A stretch of DNA of 64,000 bases from Butyrivibrio sp. INlla21 (lineage in GTDB: Bacteria; Bacillota; Clostridia; Lachnospirales; Lachnospiraceae): NCBI RefSeq assembly GCF_900116875.1, contig NZ_FPCC01000008.1, forward strand, positions 82,334-146,333, in the 5' to 3' direction. Below the pieces are notes generated by a model. The model had not been told where the DNA came from, searched no databases, and saw only the letters and a program-made list of their open reading frames with translations. Shown here piece after piece: positions 1 through 8,472 of the stretch. A program made the position numbers and the translations under genes. Positions within the stretch are counted from its first letter, which is position 1. Each line of letters opens with the position of its first letter.

Positions 1-670
1 TTCTTTCGTGAAAATCTATTTTACCGTCCGCAGCCGTACGTTTATTGTACCATGAATCAAAGTCTTTTGAATCTGTATGAATGGGAATTTCTCCCTTTTC
101 CATATATGTTGTCACGAGCTTCCTGATAAGGCTCTTGGAGCAGATCATATTCTTGTACTGCGCGGTCCTTATGTCGTCGTGCTCGTTTATCTGGAACATC
201 TCCGTAGCAAAGACGTTGGGGCTGTCGGCCTTCTCGTCGTATCTGAAGAGATTGAGGTTAAATCTGGTGTCTCCGAGGATCATTGACCAGTTAAGGGGCG
301 ATCTGCCTCTTCCGAAGGGCAAGTATCCGCAGTTTCCGTGGAAGCCGTAGATTCCGGCCTTAAACGCATCAAGAACATGCGGAGGGATAAGTCTCTGCCA
401 GCCCATTACGATTCCGAGATCAAAAGTATTGTTCTTTATAAACTCTACCGTCTTGTCGTCGTTAAGGAAATAGCTCTCTGCCTCGTAAACGGGAATTCCG
501 TATTTCTCGGTCAAAAAAGAAAGTCCCTTAAAGCCGGAGACCTGATTGTGCTCAAGAACCTTGGGCGCAATGGTCATGACAAGGTCAACCTTGCAGAGCT
601 CCTTTTCTATGAAATCTATTATGTTTTCCGATGTGTCTTTTACTCCGAAGACTACTACCTTGTAATGCAT
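1..670 (-). CDS. Sugar N-formyltransferase-like protein, partial (C-terminus beyond window)
   Basis: The frame starts with ATG at 670, overlapping the TGA of the upstream GT4 gene (ATGA), and stays open for 223 codons to the window edge. Around residues 107-128 it reads GIYGFHG then YLPFGRGRSPLNW, which aligns with the HGSLLPKYRGRAPLNW block of formyl-transferase N domains (ArnA, Fmt). His111 and Asp149 fit the catalytic His and Asp. The Asn two residues before the His is replaced by Gly, which is unusual. The family moves formyl from N10-formyl-tetrahydrofolate to an amine. In this setting the likely acceptor is a nucleotide-linked 4-amino-6-deoxy sugar, though the substrate is inferred only. 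tRNA formylation is unlikely given the glycan operon. The C-terminal third cannot be seen. Confidence 0.8.
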   Translation of the reverse strand, partial: MHYKVVVFGVKDTSENIIDFIEKELCKVDLVMTIAPKVLEHNQVSGFKGLSFLTEKYGIPVYEAESYFLNDDKTVEFIKNNTFDLGIVMGWQRLIPPHVLDAFKAGIYGFHGNCGYLPFGRGRSPLNWSMILGDTRFNLNLFRYDEKADSPNVFATEMFQINEHDDIRTAQYKNMICSKSLIRKLVTTYMEKGEIPIHTDSKDFDSWYNKRTAADGKIDFHER

Positions 671-1869
671 CACTCATACCTCTTGAATATCTCATGAATA
701 CTGTCTTTATACTTATCGGGAGTGTAGAAAAGAGCTCTCTCTCCCGCTTTTTCCGAATAATGAGAAAGCTTATTGTCATCAGTCAAAAGAGACAGAATCT
801 TGTCCGCAAGTATCTTTTCTCCGTCCGTGATGTTCTCGGGGTTCATGTCGACCTCTTCGCCCATGTCCGGAACGAGAATGCCGTATTCTCCTTCGATAGC
901 TTCCTTGGTGCTGTCTCCGTTAGGGATTCTTGAAATAAGATCCTCGTACTGCTCAGAGCTTAATAGGATCTCTCTGGGACCGGTCTTACAGTCAGCGGAA
1001 ACAACGGGCTTTTTAAGTGCCATTGCTTCAAGGACCGCATTGGGAAAGCCCTCGTGGTTGGAGCTGCAGACATATACGTCGGAAGCCGCAACGTAAGGGA
1101 ACGGATTCTTCTTCATTCCGGTAAACGCAACCTCGTTTTCTATGTTGAGCTCATTGGCAAGCTCCTTGTAAGAACTCCAATTTCCCGCACCGGCTATTAC
1201 AAGCCTTGCATTCGGGCATTTCTCGTGGACCAGTGAAAAAGCCTTGACGAGATGCCAGATTCCTTTGATGTAATCGTTTCTTCCCATGGTGGAAATGACC
1301 TTGAGGTCCTCTCCCTTAAAAGGGAAATCCTCGACAGGTTCGCTTCCCTTTTCGCAGATATCATCCGTATCCAAAGGATTATAAATATATGTGCTCTTAT
1401 CGTAGTTATAGTCTTTAAGGAGCTGTCTTACTATCTCTTTTGAACAAGAAAGAACCTGATCTGATCTGCTGCAAAAAAGCTTTATCTGGTCGCTTCGCTC
1501 CATATCGGTCTGACAACGAAGTCCGGTCAGAACCTTTTCTTTTCCCCTGGATAGAACGTTGACATAGTTGGCCGAACTTCCGAAGCTGTAGGAAATATCT
1601 ATTCCGAGCTCTTTCTTAATCTTTTTTGTCTTTTTGACTCTTTTAATAACATTTATTATTTTATTTACAACGCCTTTTTTCGAGAGTACATCAATGTCTA
1701 TGACATTCAGCCCCTCGATGTCGAAGTTGATATCTTTTGAACTGAAAATAAGAATATAAACGTTGTAAAAGTCCTGCATGAGTCTTGCAGTCTTGATGCA
1801 CACACGCTCAAATCCGCCCTGGTGGAGCATCGGAACCATGAGCATCAGGTTCTTTTTGTTATTATTCAT
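670..1869 (-). CDS. Glycosyltransferase family 4 (GT-B fold)
   Basis: This 399-residue cytosolic GT4 enzyme opens with a GT-B N-terminal domain (LMLMVPMLHQGGFERV, the usual GG.E acceptor-side loop). Its C-terminal donor domain carries the EGFPNAVLEAMA motif that binds the nucleotide sugar near residue 275. The start is ATG at 1869, which overlaps the previous gene's stop as TGATG behind an AGAGGA ribosome site. A TTG one codon earlier is a poorer choice. It is expected to add one sugar to the lipid-linked oligosaccharide of the third operon. Donor and linkage cannot be told from sequence. It overlaps the formyltransferase gene by four bases, so the two are probably translationally coupled. 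Confidence 0.85.
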   Translation of the reverse strand: MNNNKKNLMLMVPMLHQGGFERVCIKTARLMQDFYNVYILIFSSKDINFDIEGLNVIDIDVLSKKGVVNKIINVIKRVKKTKKIKKELGIDISYSFGSSANYVNVLSRGKEKVLTGLRCQTDMERSDQIKLFCSRSDQVLSCSKEIVRQLLKDYNYDKSTYIYNPLDTDDICEKGSEPVEDFPFKGEDLKVISTMGRNDYIKGIWHLVKAFSLVHEKCPNARLVIAGAGNWSSYKELANELNIENEVAFTGMKKNPFPYVAASDVYVCSSNHEGFPNAVLEAMALKKPVVSADCKTGPREILLSSEQYEDLISRIPNGDSTKEAIEGEYGILVPDMGEEVDMNPENITDGEKILADKILSLLTDDNKLSHYSEKAGERALFYTPDKYKDSIHEIFKRYE

Positions 1870-3311
1870 CAAAAATGTCCTCTTTCGTAGAAATAAGCCA
1901 TCATCTTGGCCTGACTCTTTACATCAAAGCCTGCGGAGCGAAGTTCGTTAAGTATGTGCTCCGACGACTCTTTTCTGTTTCCTATGGAAAAGCCAGAATC
2001 GATATGGCTTATCAAATGCTTGGGCGCCGTGTTTATCGTATCAAATCCGGTACCGGCATCAAGTAAGTCAAAATCGGGCGTATCCTCGTTTTCAAAGACG
2101 CTCTCTTTTCTCTCACCGGCTATCTGCGTAAACGTTTGATTAAGCTTGATCTCTTCACTGAAAATATCCTTATCGGCATCTCCCTGAAGCATGAGATCTT
2201 CGAGTATCTTCCTCGCCCAATCTCTGGGGTCCGAGTTAATGCTTCGCATTGAAACAAGCTCAGTTACATTAACTTCGGGAGTAACCTGATCTGAAACCAG
2301 GCACTGAAGTCCCGCTGCCTGCGCCTCTATGACACTTCCGGGAAGCCCTTCGTATCTTGAAGGGAAGCAGAAGTAATCCATCGCCTGGTAATAATCTGAG
2401 GCATTACTCTTATTGCCTGCAAAAATGCATCTGTCGTATATATGTAGTCTGTCGGCAAGCCTTCTCATCTCATCCATAAGAGGACCCGTGCCGAGCATTA
2501 GAAGTCTTACTCTCATGCCGTGGAGCATGCTGTATTCGTTTAAGTCGTCATTATCAAGAAGCCTGCAAAGCTGCGTAAATACCTGTAGCAAGAACTCGTG
2601 GTTCTTGGCGTATCTAAAGCTTCCGACATGTCCTATTACAACGGCGTTGGAAAGTCCAAGCTCGCCTCTTATCTTATTTCTTGTTTCCTCGTTATAAGCA
2701 AAATTCTTGAGGTCTACGGCATTTGGAATGATGCGAACGCTTCCCTGATCCATAAGCGTCTGTCCGAATACCGAATATCCGGCCTCTTTTGAGCACGCGA
2801 AATTGTAATCGCATATACCCTCTTTTTGAAGGGGTGTCCTGAGAAATCTTGTCGCAAGACCTTTTACGCCTTTGTCTACACCCGCGCTTCTTGCGTGAGC
2901 AACGCAGATTGGAACTCCGTTCTTTTTGGCGATAGGAAGATAAATGGCTGCGGTACTCGTCATGTGTCCCTGAACAACCTTCCACTCATCTTTATGCTCG
3001 GCAAAAAATCTTTTTATGGCCGCTTTGTACTCGGCATAGTTGGTTCCTACAAATTTCGGAAAGCAGAATATCCTTCCGCCCAGCTTATATACGCTGGAAT
3101 CAAAATAGTCCGGCTCTCGAACCTTCATAAGTTCGTCAGAAGTCGGACTCTTTTTTCCTGTCTTTTCAGGTGAACAATGGACAAGAAAATCAAACTGAAT
3201 CCTGTCCCTGTCCATATTGCGATATAGATCGATGATCCTGCACTCAGCGCCGCCTACTCCAAGTCCTCCGAGAACATGTAAGACTCTTATCTGACCATAG
3301 TTATCTTCCAT
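1869..3311 (-). CDS. Glycosyltransferase family 4 with C-terminal extension
   Basis: This is a 480-residue GT4 protein. The N-terminal signature is VLHVLGGLGVGGAE and the donor-site motif is RYEGLPGSVIEAQAAG near residue 345, both typical of CapM/EpsF-like capsule transferases. After the Rossmann domain it carries about 90 extra residues (roughly 390-480) rich in acidic and polar residues, which most GT4 enzymes of about 370-400 residues lack. The ATG at 3311 follows GGGGATAA. It sits between the DUF2334 protein and a second GT4 in a tightly packed operon, so it probably acts consecutively with that enzyme. Sugar specificity is unknown. Confidence 0.85.
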   Translation of the reverse strand: MEDNYGQIRVLHVLGGLGVGGAECRIIDLYRNMDRDRIQFDFLVHCSPEKTGKKSPTSDELMKVREPDYFDSSVYKLGGRIFCFPKFVGTNYAEYKAAIKRFFAEHKDEWKVVQGHMTSTAAIYLPIAKKNGVPICVAHARSAGVDKGVKGLATRFLRTPLQKEGICDYNFACSKEAGYSVFGQTLMDQGSVRIIPNAVDLKNFAYNEETRNKIRGELGLSNAVVIGHVGSFRYAKNHEFLLQVFTQLCRLLDNDDLNEYSMLHGMRVRLLMLGTGPLMDEMRRLADRLHIYDRCIFAGNKSNASDYYQAMDYFCFPSRYEGLPGSVIEAQAAGLQCLVSDQVTPEVNVTELVSMRSINSDPRDWARKILEDLMLQGDADKDIFSEEIKLNQTFTQIAGERKESVFENEDTPDFDLLDAGTGFDTINTAPKHLISHIDSGFSIGNRKESSEHILNELRSAGFDVKSQAKMMAYFYERGHF

Positions 3312-3334
3312 TTTATCCCCTCGCTGCGCTTCGG

Positions 3335-4081
3335 TCAGTTTCCTTTTCTGCTCCGAAGCTTCATTACCGTAAATTTGGTCTTAGCTGTTATAAACTCTGC
3401 CAGATTCCCAAAGAAGCTGCGTTCTGTAGGTTCTACATTCATAAATTCGGAAAAAGAAACTACGTCGGCCTGTTCAAAAAGCTTCTCGAAATTCTCAAAA
3501 TCCTTGTCGTTCATGGTGTTTACGTGATAGACAAAGGTTGTGAAGCCGTCTCTTTTATCCTTGATACTGCTGCTCTTTTTAACCGAGATCGGATAGAAGG
3601 TCATTCCGAATCTGGAATAGGGCGCTCTTCCGAAGCCGTCGGTTATCTTGTATATTCCGTTTTTCTTAAGAGACTTGATTGTCTTCTTGTCAAAGGAATG
3701 GGAAGGCGCCATGAAGATATCGGTGTTGATATCGTGGCTCTTAAATATCCTTCTTGCTTCCCTGAGCATGTCGTCCTGAACGGAATATGGCTGTCCTGCG
3801 AATTCAGACTTTCCGCCAACGGGGAAAAGACCGGGTTCCTTGGTGGTATAAATGTGATTAAAGCCGTGAAGTGCAATGACCCATCCGCTGTCCCGGAGCT
3901 CTTTTATATAGTTCCAAAAGTCCTCACGAAAAGGTCCACAGCTTAATTTCTCATCCTTATTATCGGGAACAACACCTATGAGAGGCTTGATATCATGCGC
4001 ATCGAGCACTTTCTTGAATCTCTCGAATTTGTCCCAATCCATATCAGGTGTTATGTCATCCAAACGAACAGTTATCTTCAT
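3335..4081 (-). CDS. DUF2334-type polysaccharide deacetylase-like protein
   Basis: A 248-residue protein beginning MKITVRLDDITPDMDW. The early DD pair, the internal LHGFNH and the APSHSFD segment match the metal-binding layout of the NodB/polysaccharide-deacetylase superfamily as seen in DUF2334 proteins. Such enzymes hydrolyse N-acetyl groups from sugars, but a soluble protein without signal peptide would act on cytosolic intermediates. The ATG at 4081 overlaps the wbpP stop codon (ATGA). Its place right after wbpO and wbpP suggests de-N-acetylation of a GalNAc or GalNAcA unit, which would free an amine for the formyltransferase or an ATP-grasp ligase; that link is inference. Confidence 0.75.
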   Translation of the reverse strand: MKITVRLDDITPDMDWDKFERFKKVLDAHDIKPLIGVVPDNKDEKLSCGPFREDFWNYIKELRDSGWVIALHGFNHIYTTKEPGLFPVGGKSEFAGQPYSVQDDMLREARRIFKSHDINTDIFMAPSHSFDKKTIKSLKKNGIYKITDGFGRAPYSRFGMTFYPISVKKSSSIKDKRDGFTTFVYHVNTMNDKDFENFEKLFEQADVVSFSEFMNVEPTERSFFGNLAEFITAKTKFTVMKLRSRKGN

Positions 4082-5052
4082 AAATTCTCTTTGTACCAAT
4101 CAATGGCAAGCTTGATTCCTGCCTTGAAATCATATGAAGGATCGTAGCCGAGATTCTTTCTTGCCTTGCTGATGTCGGCGTTGGAATCTCTGATATCACC
4201 GGCACGAGGAGGTCCGTAGATGGGCTCTACATCAAGTCCGAGTGCATCTGTAAGGTGATGATATACATCGATAAGGAACTCTCTTCCGCCCGCACCGATG
4301 TTGTAAGCTTCACCTGCTGCCTCTGATGAAGCAAGGCAAGCTCTGAGATTACCCTCAACAACGTTGTCTACATATGTAAAGTCACGAGACTGCTTACCGT
4401 CACCGTTAATGGTAGGTGTCTCGCCGTTCATAAGCTGTTTAAGGAACTTAGGGATTACGGCCGCATATGCACCGTTGGGATCCTGTCTTCTTCCGAATAC
4501 GTTGAAATAACGAAGTCCGTATGTATCAAGTCCGTAGAGCTTCTTGTAAAGCTTACCGTACTCTTCGTCAACCTTCTTGGTAAGAGCGTAGGGAGAAAGA
4601 ACATTTCCTTCCTGTCCTTCCTTCTTGGGAAGGATTGTGGAATCGCCATAAACAGATGAGCTTGAAGCGTAAACGAACTTCTTAACGCCGTTCTGTCTTG
4701 AAGCTTCCATCATGTTGAGTGTTCCGCGGATGTTGATCTCCTCGTACAAAAGAGGCATCTCGATACTTCTGGGAACGCTTCCCCAAGCCGCCTCGTTGAG
4801 AACGTAGGTAACGCCTTCCGTTGCCTTAAGGCAAGCATCAAGGTCTCTGATGTCGTCCTGAATAAAAGTAAATCTCTCGTTGCTCATAAAGGGCTGGATG
4901 TTCTCGATGTGCCCTGTTGAGAGGTTGTCCATGCATCTTACTGTGTAACCCATATCAAGAAGTGCTTCGCAGATGTTTGATCCGATGAAGCCCGCGCCTC
5001 CGGTTACGAGGAAAACGCTGTCTTTGTCAAAAACTAAATCTTTATATCCCAT
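4078..5052 (-). CDS. wbpP: UDP-N-acetylglucosamine 4-epimerase (WbpP/TviC-like)
   Basis: A 324-residue extended short-chain dehydrogenase. The NAD-binding TGGAGFIGSN lies near residue 20, SSSSVYGD supplies the catalytic Ser region, and YALTKKVDEE contains the YxxxK pair. The substrate-binding half (GLRYFNVFGRRQDPNGAYAA) is the type seen in the TviC/WbpP group, which interconverts UDP-GlcNAc and UDP-GalNAc. The ATG at 5052 follows GGAG that spans the previous stop codon; an upstream TTG in the same frame is not needed. It directly follows the dehydrogenase WbpO, and together they yield UDP-GalNAcA, as in Vi antigen and Pseudomonas O6 pathways. A GalA or Glc epimerase role is less likely. Confidence 0.85.
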   Translation of the reverse strand: MGYKDLVFDKDSVFLVTGGAGFIGSNICEALLDMGYTVRCMDNLSTGHIENIQPFMSNERFTFIQDDIRDLDACLKATEGVTYVLNEAAWGSVPRSIEMPLLYEEINIRGTLNMMEASRQNGVKKFVYASSSSVYGDSTILPKKEGQEGNVLSPYALTKKVDEEYGKLYKKLYGLDTYGLRYFNVFGRRQDPNGAYAAVIPKFLKQLMNGETPTINGDGKQSRDFTYVDNVVEGNLRACLASSEAAGEAYNIGAGGREFLIDVYHHLTDALGLDVEPIYGPPRAGDIRDSNADISKARKNLGYDPSYDFKAGIKLAIDWYKENL

Positions 5053-5054
5053 TA

Positions 5055-6371
5055 TTACAGTCTCCAATAATCAAATTCAGGCTTTTTATAATCGTTCATA
5101 TCGTAGATTCCCTTAAGATCCATGAATACCTTGGTCTTGTGGGAAGCATTGAAGAACTTCGCGATATCAGCGGGCTTGTAGCTCTCAAACTCCTTGTGAG
5201 CAACCGCAACGATAACCGCATCCATATCCTTAACGGCATCAATGCTGTCAAAGTCGATGCCATAGAGTCTTTTAGCCTCGTCAGAATCAGCCTCGGGATC
5301 GACAACAACGGGAGTGATTCCGTACTCTCCGAGCTCGTTGTAGATATCGATAACCTTGGTGTTACGTGTATCGGGGCAGTTCTCCTTGAATGTGAATCCG
5401 AGGATTGCAACCTTGGCATTCTTAACCGCGATATCGGCTGAAATAAGGTTCTTTACAAGGGACTCGGCGATGTACTTACCCATATCGTCGTTAATTCTAC
5501 GTCCCGAAAGAATAATCTGTGAGTGATATCCAAGTTCCTCAGCCTTGTATGTGAGGTAGTAAGGGTCAACGCCGATGCAGTGACCGCCTACAAGACCGGG
5601 GAAGAACTTAAGGAAGTTCCACTTTGTTCCGGCTGCCTCGAGAACGCTCTTTGTATCAATGTCCATCTTGTGGAAGATCATTGAAAGCTCGTTCATGAAA
5701 GCGATATTGATATCACGCTGTGAATTCTCGATAACCTTTGCTGCCTCTGCAACCTTGATAGACTGTGCTTTATAAACTCCGGCAAGAGCAACAAGGCTGT
5801 AAACCTTAGCCACTTCCTCAAGAGTCTCTTCGTCCATACCTGAAACGATCTTGGTAATTGTATCAAGTCTGTGCACCTTGTCACCGGGGTTGATACGCTC
5901 GGGTGAATATCCGACCTTGAAATCAACGCCGCACTTAAGTCCTGACTCAGCCTCAAGGATAGGCACGCAGATATCCTCTGTTACTCCGGGATAAACCGTT
6001 GACTCGTATACTACGATGCTTCCCTTTGTAAGGTACTTACCAAGTGTATGGCTTGCTCCCTCTACAGGTGAAAGATCGGGTGTGTGATCGTCATTAACCG
6101 GTGTAGGAACTGCTACTACGTGGAACTTACACTCGCGAAGCTTCTCGGGATCTGCCGTAAACTCTACGCTTGTCTCCTTGATAGCATCATCTCCGACTTC
6201 TCTTGTGGGGTCGATTCCTTTTTTATAAAGTTCAACCTTAGCCGCATTAAAGTCATATCCTACAACCTTGATCTTCTTGGCATATGCTACGGCGATAGGC
6301 ATGCCGACATATCCAAGTCCTACAAGTGATAATTTCTCTTCTCCCGAAAGGAGCTTTTCATACAAACCCAT
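5055..6371 (-). CDS. wbpO: UDP-N-acetylhexosamine 6-dehydrogenase (WbpO/TviB-like)
   Basis: A 438-residue member of the UDP-glucose/GDP-mannose dehydrogenase family. Its N-terminal Rossmann motif is GLGYVGMPIAVAYAK. The middle has GYSPERINPGD and a KVIENSQRDINIAFMNEL helix typical of the TviB/WbpO branch, and the catalytic Cys sits in GLVGGHCIGVDPYYL. These enzymes oxidise C6 of UDP-GalNAc or UDP-GlcNAc in two NAD-dependent steps to the uronic acid. The start follows GGAGG with seven-base spacing. Because the next gene is WbpP-like, UDP-GalNAcA is the expected product. A UDP-ManNAc dehydrogenase is the main alternative; the TviB-like core argues against it. Confidence 0.88.
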   Translation of the reverse strand: MGLYEKLLSGEEKLSLVGLGYVGMPIAVAYAKKIKVVGYDFNAAKVELYKKGIDPTREVGDDAIKETSVEFTADPEKLRECKFHVVAVPTPVNDDHTPDLSPVEGASHTLGKYLTKGSIVVYESTVYPGVTEDICVPILEAESGLKCGVDFKVGYSPERINPGDKVHRLDTITKIVSGMDEETLEEVAKVYSLVALAGVYKAQSIKVAEAAKVIENSQRDINIAFMNELSMIFHKMDIDTKSVLEAAGTKWNFLKFFPGLVGGHCIGVDPYYLTYKAEELGYHSQIILSGRRINDDMGKYIAESLVKNLISADIAVKNAKVAILGFTFKENCPDTRNTKVIDIYNELGEYGITPVVVDPEADSDEAKRLYGIDFDSIDAVKDMDAVIVAVAHKEFESYKPADIAKFFNASHKTKVFMDLKGIYDMNDYKKPEFDYWRL

Positions 6372-6397
6372 TGTGATTCCTCCACAAAATAATATCT

Positions 6398-7498
6398 TTA
6401 GATAATAATCTCTTTTATCTCATTAATATACGTCAATATTATACTACTCCTGTCAAACTTCTGCTCAACATAGCTCCGGGCCGCTTCTCCCATGGCTTTG
6501 CGCTCATTTAAATTAAGCGCCATGAATCTGTCCAAAGCCTGTAAAAGAGCTTCCTTATCCCTTGGAGCAAACAGAAATCCCGACTTGTCTTTATCAACGA
6601 TCTCTCTGCATCCGCTGATATCAGAAGCAATGACGGGCCTTCCGGTCGCAGAAGCCTCCATAAGGACGTTTGACATTCCTTCGTGATAAGAAGGATGAAC
6701 GATCGCATCGCTTTCTTTTATATAAGGGTGAATATCGGGCTGATAAGATATCATCTTGAAATAGCCCTCTTCCTGCGCTTCTTTTACCTTATCCTCGTAC
6801 TCGTCGTCGAAATAACCGATTCCAGCAAAAGAAACTCTGTCACCGTACTTCTTATGCAGCTCTTTTGCCGCATAGAGGTACTCGTCCGTCCCCTTTTCCT
6901 TCATGATCCTGCCGATATACAGAAATCTCGTAACATCATCCGTATGCCCCGGATAATCTTCTTTCCTGTGTTTATCAAGATTAACTCCGGACCCGTTTAC
7001 GACCACATGCTTAAGAGCCTTGATGCCATGTTCCTCGAACACTTTCTTGTTCTGACTGTTCTGGAAAAAGAGGCATCTGCACTTCTTAAGAGCTGTCTTA
7101 TACATAAGGACAATGAGCTTTAACAGCACTCCGCCTCTTTCAAAGGTGGTTCCAAGTCCCGTAACCGTTGATACATAAGGAACTCTTAAAAGTCTGCAGG
7201 CAAAGCCTCCATAGATATTAGGCTTTATTGTATAGGTAATTACTATATCCGGCTTTTCCTTGCGAATAAGTCCCATATAGGAACGAAGAAGCGCAAGATC
7301 CTGAACGGGATTAACTCCTCTTCTGTTTATGTCAGTATGGACTGTTCTGCAGCCTTCATCATTTAATTCTTTATTCTTAAGGTCATCCGGCAGGCTCACC
7401 ACCACTTCAAAGCCTTCATCCATGAGCCCAAGCAGCAGCTCGTTTCTGAAGTCGTAGAGTCCGCTTGATGAATTTGCAAGTATCAGTGCTTTTTTCAT
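6398..7498 (-). CDS. Glycosyltransferase family 4, PglA-like
   Basis: A 366-residue GT4 enzyme opening ALILANSSSGLYDFRNELL, with the donor-site block SYHEGMSNVLMEASATG and then ASDISGCREIV. This pattern is shared with PglA and related HexNAc or galacturonosyl transferases that add the second sugar onto an undecaprenyl-diphospho-bacillosamine primer. The gene lies two genes below a PglC-like initiating transferase and beside WbpO/WbpP, so transfer of GalNAc or GalNAcA to that primer is a reasonable prediction. It overlaps the ATP-grasp gene by four bases. Sure of family; the acceptor and donor are inferred. Confidence 0.85.
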   Translation of the reverse strand: MKKALILANSSSGLYDFRNELLLGLMDEGFEVVVSLPDDLKNKELNDEGCRTVHTDINRRGVNPVQDLALLRSYMGLIRKEKPDIVITYTIKPNIYGGFACRLLRVPYVSTVTGLGTTFERGGVLLKLIVLMYKTALKKCRCLFFQNSQNKKVFEEHGIKALKHVVVNGSGVNLDKHRKEDYPGHTDDVTRFLYIGRIMKEKGTDEYLYAAKELHKKYGDRVSFAGIGYFDDEYEDKVKEAQEEGYFKMISYQPDIHPYIKESDAIVHPSYHEGMSNVLMEASATGRPVIASDISGCREIVDKDKSGFLFAPRDKEALLQALDRFMALNLNERKAMGEAARSYVEQKFDRSSIILTYINEIKEIII

Positions 7499-8472
7499 AC
7501 CAGCTCACTCTCCGGAAGAATAAGAAGATCATTATATTTCATCATATATATGCCTTCTTTGTAATCTCCTATGGCAGGAGCATTCTCTTTTCCCTCAAGG
7601 TTATTTATAACAAGCTTCGGGAAGTTCACTCCGCACTCATAGGCATGAGGGTAACCTCCGCCAAATCTGGGGTTGATCTCGGAAAGGTACCATTTTCCGT
7701 CATCAAGGAAAAGATCTGCATCTATCATGCCTCTGTATCCGCAATCTTCCGCAAACTGCGCAAGCTTATCGAAAAGCTCGGGATCCTTTACCGAAACGGA
7801 TTTGTCGGTCTCTCCCGCTCTCATCTTGATCTTTTTCTTAAGGAATATTGATACGCACTTACCTGACACCATATCGATGTAGATGTCAGCGCCGTACTCC
7901 TGACCTTTCATGTACTCCTGGATCATCAGATCATCGTATATATCAAAGAGTGTGTCTATCTCCTCGTCTGTATTTACCATGTTTATATTAAGACTGGCGC
8001 TTCCAAGTCTTGGCTTTACGAATACGGGATAAGTAATCTCGCCTGCTGCCTTTGCCTTGTAAAAGCTGTCCTTGTCGATGTAGCACTTGCCTGTTGAGAT
8101 ACCCTTTTCCGTAAGAAACTTGTACATCGCGTACTTATCAAGGCTCATCTCGCAGAGGTCGTAGCTTGATACGATCGGCGTAGTTCCGACTTCTTCAAAA
8201 CGCGCACGCTCCTTGGCGATAAGCGAAAGCTCGGGATCTATAAGTGAAAAGACTCCGTCTATTTTTTCTTTTTTACAGATATCGATGACCTTGTCGATAT
8301 AATCGGGCGCATCGATCCTGGGAACAATGTAAGCCTTGTCGGCGTCATATATCGCAGGCGCTAAGTTGCTGCAATCAGTCGCGATCACGTTTCCCTTGCC
8401 CTTTAGGGTCTCCTTAAAGTATCTGACAACCTTGTCTCTTGTTCCTGCGCTTAGTACCAAAATATTCATCAT
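7495..8472 (-). CDS. ATP-grasp carboxylate-amine ligase (CarB-like)
   Basis: A 325-residue ATP-grasp protein. The N-terminal pre-ATP-grasp Rossmann domain starts NILVLSAGTRDKVVRYF. The central domain holds VFVKPRLGSASLNI (nucleotide-binding Lys and small-residue loop), QEYMKGQEYGADIYID, and the Mg-binding end LSEINPRFGGGYPHAYE. The family activates a carboxylate as acyl phosphate and joins it to an amine. The start overlaps the preceding gene as ATGA, so it is coupled to a PLP enzyme of the D-cysteine desulfhydrase family. With UDP-GalNAcA made nearby, amidation of a uronic acid or attachment of an amino acid to an amino sugar is plausible, but the substrates are not shown by sequence. Confidence 0.8.
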   Translation of the reverse strand: MMNILVLSAGTRDKVVRYFKETLKGKGNVIATDCSNLAPAIYDADKAYIVPRIDAPDYIDKVIDICKKEKIDGVFSLIDPELSLIAKERARFEEVGTTPIVSSYDLCEMSLDKYAMYKFLTEKGISTGKCYIDKDSFYKAKAAGEITYPVFVKPRLGSASLNINMVNTDEEIDTLFDIYDDLMIQEYMKGQEYGADIYIDMVSGKCVSIFLKKKIKMRAGETDKSVSVKDPELFDKLAQFAEDCGYRGMIDADLFLDDGKWYLSEINPRFGGGYPHAYECGVNFPKLVINNLEGKENAPAIGDYKEGIYMMKYNDLLILPESELV

